Source: Lachnocurva sp029100405
GTDB lineage: Bacteria > Bacillota > Clostridia > Lachnospirales > Lachnospiraceae
Direction: 5' to 3'
Length of the DNA stretch: 64,000 bases
Assembly (NCBI GenBank): GCA_046263755.1
Contig: JBJYZC010000011.1
Location: 1-64,000, forward strand
Under the pieces are notes generated by a model. That model searched no databases. It was not told the DNA's origin and saw only the letters and a list, made by a program, of their open reading frames with translations. Shown piece by piece: positions 1-9,287 of this stretch. A program made the position numbers and the translations under genes. Position 1 is the stretch's first letter; each line of letters starts with the position of its first letter.

Positions 1-159
1 AGTCTGTCATTCGTTTCCTTCGCTTTACTGCTTTTAGGTTTGTTATGTCTCCATAACGCGTTCTTTAAAAAATTCTCTCGTTTAGAATCTTTCAAGGTTG
101 TTTCATTGTTCAGTTATCAAAGAGCTGTTCTCATTGCCGCTCTCGGCGACAACTTCTAT
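1..159 (-). other. rRNA operon leader (transcribed leftward)
   Basis: Read on the minus strand this stretch lies just downstream of a consensus promoter and contains a segment reading CTCTTTGATAACTGAACAAT, which resembles the leader and spacer sequences found before rRNA genes in Firmicutes. No mature rRNA sequence is inside the window, so the first rRNA gene, presumably 16S, would lie beyond the left edge. The identification is by resemblance and position. Confidence 0.6.
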
Positions 160-188
160 ATCATATAATTTTCATAGAATGTTGTCAA
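160..188 (-). promoter_or_regulatory. Strong promoter, probably of an rRNA operon
   Basis: On the minus strand there is a perfect TTGACA -35 (183-188), a 17-bp spacer and a TATGAT -10 (160-165). It fires leftward into the rRNA-like leader. An rRNA operon this close to oriC and pointing away from it would have high gene dosage. Confidence 0.75.
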
Positions 189-206
189 GCGTTTTTTTGA
201 GAAAAA

Positions 207-235
207 TAAAAAAGATGTTTGAAACATCTTTTTTA
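207..235 (-). terminator. Terminator after tRNA-Ser(GCU)
   Basis: The stem AAAAAGATGT / ACATCTTTTT has a five-base loop and, on the minus strand, runs into a T-rich tract. It separates the tRNA-Ser unit from the rRNA promoter downstream. Confidence 0.8.
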
Positions 236-240
236 TCAAA

Positions 241-329
241 CGGAGAAGGAGGGATTTGAACCCTCGCGCCGGTTTCCCGACCTATACCCTTAGCAGGGGC
301 ACCTCTTCGGCCTCTTGAGTACTTCTCCG
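241..329 (-). tRNA. tRNA-Ser(GCU)
   Basis: This is a class II tRNA of 89 nt with a long variable arm. The acceptor stem CGGAGAA / TTCTCCG pairs fully, the T loop reads GGTTCAAATCC, and the anticodon loop carries GCT, which reads AGC and AGU codons. CCA is not encoded. It has its own promoter and terminator. Confidence 0.95.
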
Positions 330-363
330 TATTGCCTACCGATTTCTCGATAACGCAAGTGAT

Positions 364-392
364 ATTCTAACAAAGTATTGATTCTTTGTCAA
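364..392 (-). promoter_or_regulatory. Promoter of tRNA-Ser(GCU)
   Basis: Minus-strand TTGACA (387-392), a 17-bp spacer and TAGAAT (364-369), ending about 35 bp before the tRNA 5' end. Confidence 0.8.
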
Positions 393-409
393 ACAATATC
401 TTCTGTCTT

Positions 410-970
410 TTATTCATAACTTTTATTTCTGTATTTTTTCGGTGCTTCCTCATAGAGGTTTCCGCCATGATCATCATTGACTACAATGACCGGAAAATCT
501 TTGATTTTAATCTTTCGAACAGCCTCTGCTCCCAGATCCTCATATGCAATCACTTCGGAGCTTATAATTTTTTGGGATAGAAGGGCTCCTTCTCCTCCAA
601 TTGCAGCAAAATAGACGCAATGGTTTTCTTTGATTGCTTCGAGTACTTCTTTCGAACGCTTTCCTTTTCCAATCATTGCCTTTACGCCTAACTTCAAAAG
701 GCTTGGTGTATATTTATCCATACGACTGGCCGTTGTCGGACCCGCTGATCCGATCACTCTGCCCTCCCTGGCCGGAGACGGGCCCATATAATAAATGGTA
801 GCACCTTGGGGTTCAAAGGGAAGTTTTCGTCCTTCCTCCAGGCATTCCATAAAGCGCTTATGTGCGGCATCTCTTGCAACATACACTTCTCCTGACAAAT
901 AGACATAGTCACCGATCCGGAGAGAATCCGCTATTTCATCTGTGATTGGCAGTGTCAAATGCTTTTCCAT
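410..970 (-). CDS. Fumarate hydratase, beta subunit (class I, C-terminal part)
   Basis: The 186-residue protein matches the C-terminal half of class I iron-sulfur fumarases and the beta subunit of L(+)-tartrate dehydratase. The recognisable block is the GPTTASRMDKYTP region (about residues 76-88), preceded by YYMGPSPAREGRVIGSAG. With the alpha subunit just upstream it would interconvert fumarate and malate in the cytoplasm. It is 54 bp downstream of the alpha gene on the same strand, so the two form one operon. Tartrate dehydratase is the main alternative; split fumarase is more likely in this setting. Confidence 0.9.
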   Translation of the reverse strand: MEKHLTLPITDEIADSLRIGDYVYLSGEVYVARDAAHKRFMECLEEGRKLPFEPQGATIYYMGPSPAREGRVIGSAGPTTASRMDKYTPSLLKLGVKAMIGKGKRSKEVLEAIKENHCVYFAAIGGEGALLSQKIISSEVIAYEDLGAEAVRKIKIKDFPVIVVNDDHGGNLYEEAPKKYRNKSYE

Positions 971-1024
971 GACAGGCTCCTTATCTCTTCTGTATGATTT
1001 CCACTCATCTTTGAACGATCCTCA

Positions 1025-1867
1025 TTAGAGAATCCGACTTACGTGACGATTGACATGACAGCAGATATTGACTGCCACAGGAAGGCCTGCAATATGAGTC
1101 GGATAGGTATTCACATGCACAGCCAATGCTGTAATCCTGCCTCCGAGTCCGGCCGGTCCGATACCGAGATCATTTATTCTTTGAAGCATTTCCTTTTCCA
1201 GCTCTTTGACCCACTTTTTCTGCTTTAATGGCTCTTCTTCTCTGGTTAAGGCTTCTTTTGCCATTTCCGCTGCTTTCTCAAAATCGCCTCCGATTCCAAC
1301 GCCGACGACCATAGGGGGACAGGCATTAGGACCGGCGTCCTTGACTGCCGTAAGAATAGCATTTTTCACACCATCCAAGCCTTCAGCCGGTTTCAGCATA
1401 AAAATTCGAGACATATTTTCTGATCCGAATCCCTTGGGGGCGACTGTGATTTTCACCTTGTCTCCCTTGACGATTTTGGTATGAAGAATGGCCGGTGTAT
1501 TGTCATTCGTGTTTAGCCGTTCGATGGGATCCATAACAACCGATTTTCTCAGATAACCGCCGACATAACCCCGTCGAACCCCTTCATTGACTGCATCTTC
1601 CAAATATTCCCCGGTCAGATGCAGATCCTGACCGATCTCAAGAAAGACAACCGCCATGCCGGTATCCTGACAGATTGGAATCTGGTCATTCGATGCAATT
1701 TCCAGATTTTTTTTCAAATCCGATAGGATTTTCTGTCCGAGTTCGGATTCCTCCATTTTCTCTGCCTGGTCTAACTTCATCAGCATGTCATCCGATAAGG
1801 AGTAATTTGCTTCCATGCACATGGAAGCAATCTGGTCCCGGATCAGATCTGTATTAAGTTCTCTCAT
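1025..1867 (-). CDS. Fumarate hydratase, alpha subunit (class I, Fe-S)
   Basis: The 280-residue protein is the N-terminal half of a class I fumarase and would carry the oxygen-sensitive [4Fe-4S] cluster. Three cysteine sites fit the cluster ligands: PICQDTG (about residue 65), GPNACPPMVVGVGIGGD (about 182) and NICCHVNRH near the C-terminus. The start follows AAGAGGAAAAGG on the minus strand. The pair lies downstream of gyrA, but a terminator separates them, so the fumarase genes probably have their own promoter; none is obvious. The oxygen-labile enzyme fits an anaerobe. Confidence 0.92.
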   Translation of the reverse strand: MRELNTDLIRDQIASMCMEANYSLSDDMLMKLDQAEKMEESELGQKILSDLKKNLEIASNDQIPICQDTGMAVVFLEIGQDLHLTGEYLEDAVNEGVRRGYVGGYLRKSVVMDPIERLNTNDNTPAILHTKIVKGDKVKITVAPKGFGSENMSRIFMLKPAEGLDGVKNAILTAVKDAGPNACPPMVVGVGIGGDFEKAAEMAKEALTREEEPLKQKKWVKELEKEMLQRINDLGIGPAGLGGRITALAVHVNTYPTHIAGLPVAVNICCHVNRHVSRIL

Positions 1868-1970
1868 TTCCTTTTCCTCTTCCTTTTTTCTTAATTTCTT
1901 AAAAATCTAAGCCTTTTTTCCTGGAATAGTTCTAGAGCACATTTGGATTTTATATAGATCCCCTGGAAGA

Positions 1971-1999
1971 AAAATACAGGGATCCATCGGATCCCTGTA
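1971..1999 (-). terminator. Terminator after gyrBA
   Basis: A perfect 11-bp stem TACAGGGATCC / GGATCCCTGTA (1975-1999) is followed on the minus strand by a T-rich run. It lies 13 bp after the gyrA stop codon. Confidence 0.85.
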
Positions 2000-2011
2000 A
2001 ATGAAAAACGA

Positions 2012-4576
2012 TCAATTGTCATCATTCTCTGATTCCGTATCATCATCGAAATCATCAGAATCAACTGCATCCATATCCCTATCCAACTTTAAGTCTTCTT
2101 CCTCCTCAGAGTCCGATGCATCAATATCCATATTGGTATCCTGACGGACCTTAGCCATGGAAGCTACGAAAACATCCGGATCCAGATTGATCAGTTTCAC
2201 ACCGGAAGTAATTCTGCCGGAAAGAGCTGTATCTACAACTTTGATCTGGATGACAGTACCCTCTGTCGTGATCAGCATCATTTCGTCATCTTTATTGACT
2301 GCCTTGACACCAACCAGATTTCCTGTCTTCTCCATAAGCTTATAGCACTTGACTCCCTTGCCTCCTCTATGCTGGGTCGGGAACTCCGAAATCAAAGTAC
2401 ATTTACCAATGCCCTTGGCGGAAACGATCATCAGAGATTCCCCATCTTTTGCCAACTGCATATCGATCACATCGTCTCCCGGCGTCAGAGACATACCGAT
2501 CACACCCATGGAATCTCTTCCTGTGGTCCGGACATCGTCTTCGTTGAAACGAATACTCATCCCATATTTGGTAAAGAGCATGATTTCATCCGAACCGGAA
2601 GTCTTCTTAACACCGATCAATAGGTCGTCATCTCTCAGACGGATGGCCATCAGACCGGATTTCCGAATATTCTGATACTCTGACAGTCTGGTTCTCTTTA
2701 CAATTCCGGACTTCGTTGCCATGAAGAGGTAGGAAGTATCATCCATTTCTTTCATTGAGATCATAGATGTGATCCTCTCATCCGGCATGAGCTGGAGGAG
2801 ATTGACAATTGCTGTTCCCTTTGCAGTTCTGGATGCTTCCGGAATCTCATATGCCTTCAAACGATAAACTCTGCCCAGATTGGTGAAGAAGAGAATATTA
2901 TGATGCGTTGTTGTCATCATCATTTCAACGATATAGTCATCGTCCAAGGTTTCCATTCCCTTGATTCCCTTACCGCCTCTATGCTGAGCCTTGAAATTAT
3001 CCGGTCTCATTCGCTTGATATAGCCGACCTTGGTAAAGGTAATGATCGTATTCTTATCCGGGATCAGATCCTCCATGGAAATTTCATCCTCGTCGAATCC
3101 GATGCTGGTACGGCGATCATCACCATATTTATCTGCAATCTCCTGAATTTCATCCCGAATGACGATCAGAAGTTTGTTATGATCTGCCAGAATTTCCTTC
3201 AATTCCGCAATTTCCTTCAAAAGTTGCTGGTATTCGCCCTCGATTTTGCTTCTTTCCAAACCGGTCAGAGCACGAAGACGCATATCAACGATAGCCTGCG
3301 ACTGTGCATCTGACAGTCCAAACCGTTTCATGAGTTCATTCTTTGCAATCTGTACCGTCTCGGATGCACGGATAATAGAGATCACTTCATCGATATGATC
3401 CAGTGCAATCAATAATCCCTGCAGAATATGGGCCCGGTCTTCCTTTTTATTTAAATCATAACGAGTCCGTCTTGTAACGACATCTTCCTGGTGCTTGAGA
3501 TAGACATTTAAAACATCCTTCAGAGTCAGGATCTTCGGCTCGTTATTGACAAGCGCCAACATGATGACACCGAAGGTATCCTGAAGCTGGGTATGCTTAA
3601 AAAGCTTATTCAGCATAATATTGGGATTGACATCCCGACGGAGTTCAATGCTGATCCGCATTCCTTCTCTGGATGACTCATCTCTTAAGTCTGTAATTCC
3701 ATCCAGTTTCTTTTCCTTAACGAGATCCGCAATATTCTTAATCAAACGTGCCTTATTTACAGCATAGGGGAGTTCGGTTACAACAATTCTGTGCTTGCCG
3801 TTTTCCATCGGCTCAATATCTGTAACCGCACGAACACGGATCTTACCACGTCCGGTTTTATAGGCCTGTTCGATTCCGGAATGACCGAGGATCATGCCCC
3901 CTGTCGGGAAATCCGGTCCCTTGATATCCTCCATTAATTCTTCAATTGAGGTCTCCCGGTCTTCATTGACCCGGTTATTGATCATACGGACACAAGCTGC
4001 AATCACTTCTCTTAAGTTATGAGGAGGAATATTGGTTGCCATACCTACCGCAATACCAGTTCCTCCATTTACCAAAAGGTTCGGAAAACGAGCCGGCAGA
4101 ACCGTCGGTTCTTTTTCGGTATCATCGAAGTTCGGCATGAAATCAACCGTATCTTTATCGATGTCCTTCAAAAGAGCCATGGAGATCTTACTCAGTCTGG
4201 CCTCGGTATATCGCATGGCAGCTGCGCCATCTCCATCGACCGATCCAAAATTTCCATGTCCGTCGACCAGAGGATAACGGGTAGACCAGTCCTGAGCCAT
4301 ATTAACCAGAGCTCCGTAGATGGAAGAGTCTCCATGCGGATGATATTTACCCATGGTATCACCAACAATACGGGCACTCTTACGATGAGGCTTGTCCGGT
4401 CCGTTATTCAACTCGATCATGGAGTAGAGAACACGTCTCTGTACCGGTTTCAATCCATCCCTGGCATCCGGAAGTGCTCTGGATACGATTACACTCATGG
4501 CATAATCAATATAAGAGCTCTCCATTGTTTCTTTCAGATCGACATCTCGAATCTGATCAAAAATCTTGTCATCCAT
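2012..4576 (-). CDS. gyrA: DNA gyrase subunit A
   Basis: The 854-residue breakage-reunion subunit of DNA gyrase, which with GyrB introduces negative supercoils. The catalytic tyrosine is in AAMRYTEARLSKI (about residue 123). The C-terminal beta-pinwheel wraps DNA. It carries two GyrA-box-like copies of QHRGGKG, near residues 530 and 733, where one canonical box is expected. The protein ends in a strongly acidic tail of about 40 residues rich in Asp, Glu and Ser; such tails regulate wrapping in some gyrases. The gene starts 16 bp after gyrB and a terminator follows it. Confidence 0.98.
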   Translation of the reverse strand: MDDKIFDQIRDVDLKETMESSYIDYAMSVIVSRALPDARDGLKPVQRRVLYSMIELNNGPDKPHRKSARIVGDTMGKYHPHGDSSIYGALVNMAQDWSTRYPLVDGHGNFGSVDGDGAAAMRYTEARLSKISMALLKDIDKDTVDFMPNFDDTEKEPTVLPARFPNLLVNGGTGIAVGMATNIPPHNLREVIAACVRMINNRVNEDRETSIEELMEDIKGPDFPTGGMILGHSGIEQAYKTGRGKIRVRAVTDIEPMENGKHRIVVTELPYAVNKARLIKNIADLVKEKKLDGITDLRDESSREGMRISIELRRDVNPNIMLNKLFKHTQLQDTFGVIMLALVNNEPKILTLKDVLNVYLKHQEDVVTRRTRYDLNKKEDRAHILQGLLIALDHIDEVISIIRASETVQIAKNELMKRFGLSDAQSQAIVDMRLRALTGLERSKIEGEYQQLLKEIAELKEILADHNKLLIVIRDEIQEIADKYGDDRRTSIGFDEDEISMEDLIPDKNTIITFTKVGYIKRMRPDNFKAQHRGGKGIKGMETLDDDYIVEMMMTTTHHNILFFTNLGRVYRLKAYEIPEASRTAKGTAIVNLLQLMPDERITSMISMKEMDDTSYLFMATKSGIVKRTRLSEYQNIRKSGLMAIRLRDDDLLIGVKKTSGSDEIMLFTKYGMSIRFNEDDVRTTGRDSMGVIGMSLTPGDDVIDMQLAKDGESLMIVSAKGIGKCTLISEFPTQHRGGKGVKCYKLMEKTGNLVGVKAVNKDDEMMLITTEGTVIQIKVVDTALSGRITSGVKLINLDPDVFVASMAKVRQDTNMDIDASDSEEEEDLKLDRDMDAVDSDDFDDDTESENDDN

Positions 4577-4592
4577 TTAAAAACCCTTCCTC

Positions 4593-6515
4593 CTAGATAT
4601 CCAGGTTCTGTACATATCTCGCATTTTCCTCGATGAACTCACGCCTCGGCTCAACCTGATCACCCATCAGAACGGAAAATGTAACCTCCACATCAGAAGG
4701 ATTATCCTCATCCATATTTACACGTTTCAGAATTCGGCTTTGCGGATCCATCGTTGTCTCCCAGAGCTGGTCTGCATCCATTTCTCCAAGTCCCTTATAA
4801 CGCTGGATCTTATTATTCTGGTCTCTTCCAATCTCACTAAGGATCTGATTCAGCTGTTCATCACTATATGCATACCAGACCTTTTTGTTCCGCTCGATCT
4901 TATACAAGGGCGGCGTTGCCAGATAAACATGACCCTGACGGATCAATTCCGGCATAAAACGATAAAGAAAAGTCAGCATCAATGTTGCAATATGAGCGCC
5001 ATCGACATCGGCATCCGTCATGATGATGATTTTGTCATAACGTAGTTTCGAAATATCAAAGTCATCATGGATTCCCGTACCAAATGCCGTGATCATAGAA
5101 CGGATCTCGGCATTATCATAGATCCGGTCTTCTCTTGCCTTTTCTACATTCAAGATCTTACCACGGAGGGGCAGAATTGCCTGGGTTGCCCGGCTTCTGG
5201 CCGTCTTTGCTGAACCGCCGGCGGAATCTCCCTCGACGATGAAAATCTCACATTTACTTCTGTCTTTTTCTGTACAGTCGGCCAGTTTTCCGGGAAGAGA
5301 GAAGGAATCCAAAGCAGACTTTCTTCTGGTCAGGTCTCTGGCCTTTCTTGCCGCATCCCTTGCCCTTCTGGAATCAATAGATTTATCACAGATTATTTTC
5401 GCCGCATCCGGATGCTCTTCCAAAAAACGATCCAGCTGCTCTGTAACAACGCTTTCAACCGCTCCTCTGGCTTCGCTGTTTCCCAGCTTCTGCTTGGTCT
5501 GTCCCTCAAACTGAGGCTCTTCGATCTTGATACTGATAATCGATGTTAAACCTTCACGAATATCATCTCCGGAGAGGGCATCCTCATTTTCCTTCAAGAA
5601 ACCGTGATCTCTGGCATATTGATTGACTGTCTTCGTCAATGCATTACGAAAACCTGTCAGATGAGTGCCGCCTTCCGGCGTAATCACATTATTGACAAAA
5701 GAATAGCAGGATTCCTCATAGGAATCGTTATGCTGCATGGCAACTTCGACTTTGATTCCATCCCGGATCCCTTCGCAGACAATCACATCCGGATAAAGCG
5801 CCTGCTTGCTCCGATTCAAATAAGTGACAAACTCTGCGATGCCACCCTCGTAATGGAATACTTCTTCTCTTTCCTGGCCTTCTCTATGATCGGTCAGAGT
5901 GATTTTTAAGGCCTTGGTCAGAAAAGCCGTCTCTCTCAGGCGGACACGAAGCGTATTGTAATTATAAACTGTCGTCTCGAAAATGCTTTCATCCGGTTTA
6001 AATGTAACCCGTGTTCCAGTCTGACCATCATCATAGGTGCCGACCTGTTTCAGAGGATACATGGTTTTCCCCTTCTCATATCGCTGTTCCCATATGATGC
6101 CGTCCCGCTTGACCTGAACGACCAGCCAGTCGGAGAGTGCATTCACAACCGAAGCACCTACGCCATGAAGACCTCCGGATACTTTATATCCTCCACCGCC
6201 GAACTTACCGCCGGCATGAAGAATGGTAAAGACAACCTCAACGGCCGGAATTCCGGCCTTTTTATTGATTCCGGTTGGAATACCACGTCCGTCATCCGTA
6301 ACCGTAATGGTATTATCCGGATTGATTTCCACATGAATATGGGTACAATAACCAGCCAAAGCCTCATCTACAGAATTGTCGACGATTTCATACACAAGAT
6401 GATGCAGACCACGCTCGGAAGTAGAACCGATATACATACCCGGACGCTTTCGAACAGCTTCCAGACCTTCCAAAATCTGAATCTGATCTGCTCCGTATTC
6501 TCTATTTTCTGCCAT
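4593..6515 (-). CDS. gyrB: DNA gyrase subunit B
   Basis: The 640-residue ATPase subunit of gyrase. The N-terminal GHKL ATPase has the YEIVDNSVDEALAGY helix and the GRGIP and GLHGVGASVVNALS loops. The Toprim block EGDSAGGSAKTARSR and the DADVDGAHI metal site follow near residues 425-515. Length is normal for a Firmicute GyrB. It lies between recF and gyrA on the minus strand with 15-16 bp gaps, so the three genes are almost certainly one transcript. Confidence 0.98.
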   Translation of the reverse strand: MAENREYGADQIQILEGLEAVRKRPGMYIGSTSERGLHHLVYEIVDNSVDEALAGYCTHIHVEINPDNTITVTDDGRGIPTGINKKAGIPAVEVVFTILHAGGKFGGGGYKVSGGLHGVGASVVNALSDWLVVQVKRDGIIWEQRYEKGKTMYPLKQVGTYDDGQTGTRVTFKPDESIFETTVYNYNTLRVRLRETAFLTKALKITLTDHREGQEREEVFHYEGGIAEFVTYLNRSKQALYPDVIVCEGIRDGIKVEVAMQHNDSYEESCYSFVNNVITPEGGTHLTGFRNALTKTVNQYARDHGFLKENEDALSGDDIREGLTSIISIKIEEPQFEGQTKQKLGNSEARGAVESVVTEQLDRFLEEHPDAAKIICDKSIDSRRARDAARKARDLTRRKSALDSFSLPGKLADCTEKDRSKCEIFIVEGDSAGGSAKTARSRATQAILPLRGKILNVEKAREDRIYDNAEIRSMITAFGTGIHDDFDISKLRYDKIIIMTDADVDGAHIATLMLTFLYRFMPELIRQGHVYLATPPLYKIERNKKVWYAYSDEQLNQILSEIGRDQNNKIQRYKGLGEMDADQLWETTMDPQSRILKRVNMDEDNPSDVEVTFSVLMGDQVEPRREFIEENARYVQNLDI

Positions 6516-6530
6516 AAAAGAAAACCCTTT

Positions 6531-7610
6531 CTATCTGTCCATTTTTCCATCTGTCACATGGAAAACTTTATTCACCGGAAATTGACGCCGAATGAAATCC
6601 TCCATACCCGTGCAGGTAATGAATGTCTGTATATGTCCTATACCGGAAAGCAGATCATCCTGACGGCTCTGATCTAACTCCGAAAGAACATCATCCATGA
6701 GAAGAACCGGCTTATCCTTGATTATTTCTTCCACCAAACGAATCTCAGATAGTTTCAGAGAAAGAGCACAAGTTCTCTTCTGTCCCTGAGAACCGAATTT
6801 TCGCATTTCAATTCCATTCGATCGGATCAAAAGGTCGTCCCGGTGCGGCCCTAGGGAAGTCTGAGCAAAACGAATATCCTTTTCCCGGGCAGATCGTAAC
6901 AAGTCCGAAAAATCGGAAACTTTACAGCTTGGCTGATAAATGACTTCCATGTCTTCCTGTTTTTTTGTAAGGCCGCTGTGGATCTCATGCGAGATCTCAT
7001 TTAATTCATCGGAAAAATCCTGCCGTCTCTCTATGATCCGGCTGCCATAATGAACCAGCTGCTGGTCCCAGACATCCAGGGTTCCTTCCAGATCAGGATG
7101 AGTATAGAGATCCTTTAACAGTCTGTTTCTCTGATCCAGGACCTTATGATAGTTCTTCAAATCTTCGAGATAGATCCGATCCAGCTGGCAAAGTTCCCGA
7201 TCCATGAAGTTTCGCCTCTCAGCCGGACCCTCTTTGATGATATCCAGATCTTCCGGCGAAAAGAAAACCAGGTTCAGAATACCAAACAGTTCACTGGCAC
7301 GATGGATGGGCAGTCGATTGACAAAGATGGTCTTCGTTTTATTTCTTCGTAAATGTAAATCGATCCGATCCTTCCGACCTTTTTTTGAAACTTCGGTTCG
7401 AATATGAGCCTCTTCACAACCAAAACGGATCATTTCCCGATCCTTACTGCCGCGGTGTGACCGACTGGTTCCGCAAAGATAGACCGCTTCGAGAAAATTG
7501 GTTTTTCCCTGAGCATTGTTGCCATAGAAGATATTGATTCCCGGATCCGGACGAATCGAAAGCGCAGGATAATTGCGGAAATCCTTCATTTCAACTTCTT
7601 CTATGATCAT
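6531..7610 (-). CDS. recF: DNA replication and repair protein RecF
   Basis: The 359-residue SMC-like ATPase loads RecA at gaps together with RecO and RecR (recR is at 58.2 kb). Walker A is GNNAQGKTNFLEAV (about residues 30-43), the signature is FGSQGQKRTCALSLKLSE, and Walker B is PVLLMDDVLSELD (about 305). The start overlaps the end of the upstream S4 gene by 4 bp, so translation is probably coupled. Confidence 0.97.
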   Translation of the reverse strand: MIIEEVEMKDFRNYPALSIRPDPGINIFYGNNAQGKTNFLEAVYLCGTSRSHRGSKDREMIRFGCEEAHIRTEVSKKGRKDRIDLHLRRNKTKTIFVNRLPIHRASELFGILNLVFFSPEDLDIIKEGPAERRNFMDRELCQLDRIYLEDLKNYHKVLDQRNRLLKDLYTHPDLEGTLDVWDQQLVHYGSRIIERRQDFSDELNEISHEIHSGLTKKQEDMEVIYQPSCKVSDFSDLLRSAREKDIRFAQTSLGPHRDDLLIRSNGIEMRKFGSQGQKRTCALSLKLSEIRLVEEIIKDKPVLLMDDVLSELDQSRQDDLLSGIGHIQTFITCTGMEDFIRRQFPVNKVFHVTDGKMDR

Positions 7611-7825
7611 TCTCTGACAACCTGATAGCTCTCATCTTCGAAGGTAAAGACATCCCCTTCGACCAGCTTTCGTCCTCGTCTTGTTTCTGTATCTCCATTC
7701 ACCTGAACCTGACCATCCTGGATCATAATTTTTGCATCCAGGCCGGAACCGACGCATCCGGCCTTTTTCATGGCCTGGCCCAGGCGAATAAAGTCATCTC
7801 CTTCTCTCAATGTCACTTTTTCCAT
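7607..7825 (-). CDS. S4-domain RNA-binding protein (YaaA/RlbA type)
   Basis: The 72-residue protein is essentially one S4 RNA-binding domain, with the FIRLGQAMKKAGCVGSGLDAK helix pair and the VQVNGDTETRRGRKL strand-loop typical of the family. This small gene always sits between dnaN and recF in Firmicutes. A role in ribosome biogenesis has been suggested for YaaA. It overlaps recF by 4 bp. Confidence 0.92.
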   Translation of the reverse strand: MEKVTLREGDDFIRLGQAMKKAGCVGSGLDAKIMIQDGQVQVNGDTETRRGRKLVEGDVFTFEDESYQVVRE

Positions 7826-7849
7826 GATATGCTCCCTATTGGTTTCTAT

Positions 7850-8989
7850 TTAACGATTGACCGGAAGAATGATATAGATATAAGTCTCCTCATCATCCTT
7901 AATGGAGCAGGGTGCCTTGGAATTGATGAAATAGAAGGTAACCTCCTCATCATCAATGACACGAAGAGCATCATTCAAAAACTTCGGATTGAAGGCAATA
8001 TTGATATCCAGACCTTCCTTCTCAATTTCAATCTTTTCATCAAAAGAAGAATTCATGGTACGAATATTTAATTCCATCAGTCCATCTGTGACATTAATCA
8101 CGAAGGGTTCTTTCTTTCCTTCGATTGTATAGAGAAGATTGGCACGATTGATACAATCCAAAAGTTCCTTTCGATTGATCCGAAGCTTGGTCTGATATTC
8201 CGAAGAAACCATCTGATCGATATTGTAATAACCGCCCGGAAGAAGAGTGGAGATCACCTTTGTCTGATCGAAGTCAAAACGGATAAAACGGGTCTCATTC
8301 ATACTATTTTCCGAAACTTTGGAAATATAGATCTTGACCTGGTCGTCTGCACCGCCAGACAGAATCTTCGAGATTTCATTCAGACTCTTACCGGAAACAA
8401 CAACATCACACTGGAAGGGGTTCGGATTCAAATCCTCATTTAAGAGAACATTTCGAATGGATATCCGATGTCCATCCAGAGATTCGATCCGAAGACGATT
8501 ATCCTTGATCTTAAATTGCTCACCCGTCATCGGTTTCTGATCATTGCTGTCAGAAATGGAGAAAATGGTCTGCTGAATCACATCACGAAGCATCATCTGA
8601 GAAATAATGATTGGCTGCTCCTCTGAAACCAGTGGAAGAGTAGGAAAATCTTCCCCGGATCTTCCCATCGTTTCAAATTTTGCCTTACCACAGACAATCT
8701 TGGTTTTAAAAGAATCATCGGATTCGATTGTCACCTCATTCGATGACAAGGATCTTATGATTTCAGAAAAGAATTTTGCATTTAATGCAACCATTCCCCG
8801 TTCTTCAATCTGTCCTTCGATCTTCGTTTCAATACTAAGTTGTGTATCTGATGCAGTCAGAACAATTTCATCTTCTCTGGCATCAATTTTAATGCATTCC
8901 AGAATGGTTACGGTTGTTCTGGTAGGTACAGCTTTGGAGACAATATTAACTGCCTTTAATAACTCGCTTTGGCTGCAAACGATTTTCAT
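7850..8989 (-). CDS. dnaN: DNA polymerase III beta subunit (sliding clamp)
   Basis: The 379-residue clamp monomer has three similar domains. It begins MKIVCSQSELLKAVNIVSKAVPTR and ends in the conserved ILPVNR strand (family YLILPVR), which forms part of the binding pocket for clamp partners. The start has an AAGGAGA site 8 bp upstream. It follows dnaA after a 298-bp gap that holds a hairpin (9113-9149, without a T tract) and an AT-rich stretch, but no gene that I can support. dnaN may therefore have its own promoter as well as read-through from dnaA. Confidence 0.97.
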   Translation of the reverse strand: MKIVCSQSELLKAVNIVSKAVPTRTTVTILECIKIDAREDEIVLTASDTQLSIETKIEGQIEERGMVALNAKFFSEIIRSLSSNEVTIESDDSFKTKIVCGKAKFETMGRSGEDFPTLPLVSEEQPIIISQMMLRDVIQQTIFSISDSNDQKPMTGEQFKIKDNRLRIESLDGHRISIRNVLLNEDLNPNPFQCDVVVSGKSLNEISKILSGGADDQVKIYISKVSENSMNETRFIRFDFDQTKVISTLLPGGYYNIDQMVSSEYQTKLRINRKELLDCINRANLLYTIEGKKEPFVINVTDGLMELNIRTMNSSFDEKIEIEKEGLDINIAFNPKFLNDALRVIDDEEVTFYFINSKAPCSIKDDEETYIYIILPVNR

Positions 8990-9287
8990 TCGCTTTCTCC
9001 TTTCGCAAAAAGAGTATATATATAATTTTTTTAATAATAGTATTCTTAAGGACTGTGGAATGGTTGATAAGGTCTGAAAAAGGCTTAAAATGAAGGATCC
9101 TAAGGAAGGATAAATCAGAAAAACATGTGTAGATTCTGTGTTTCTGATTGGGATAAAGGGTAGATAAATAACTTCTCTTCTTTTCCTCTTACATGATCTT
9201 ATTTTATCTTATTTTTGCTTTCCACAGATTTTACACTTCTTATCCTCTAAAATTTCAGGGCCCATCAACAGGTTATAAACATCGAAA

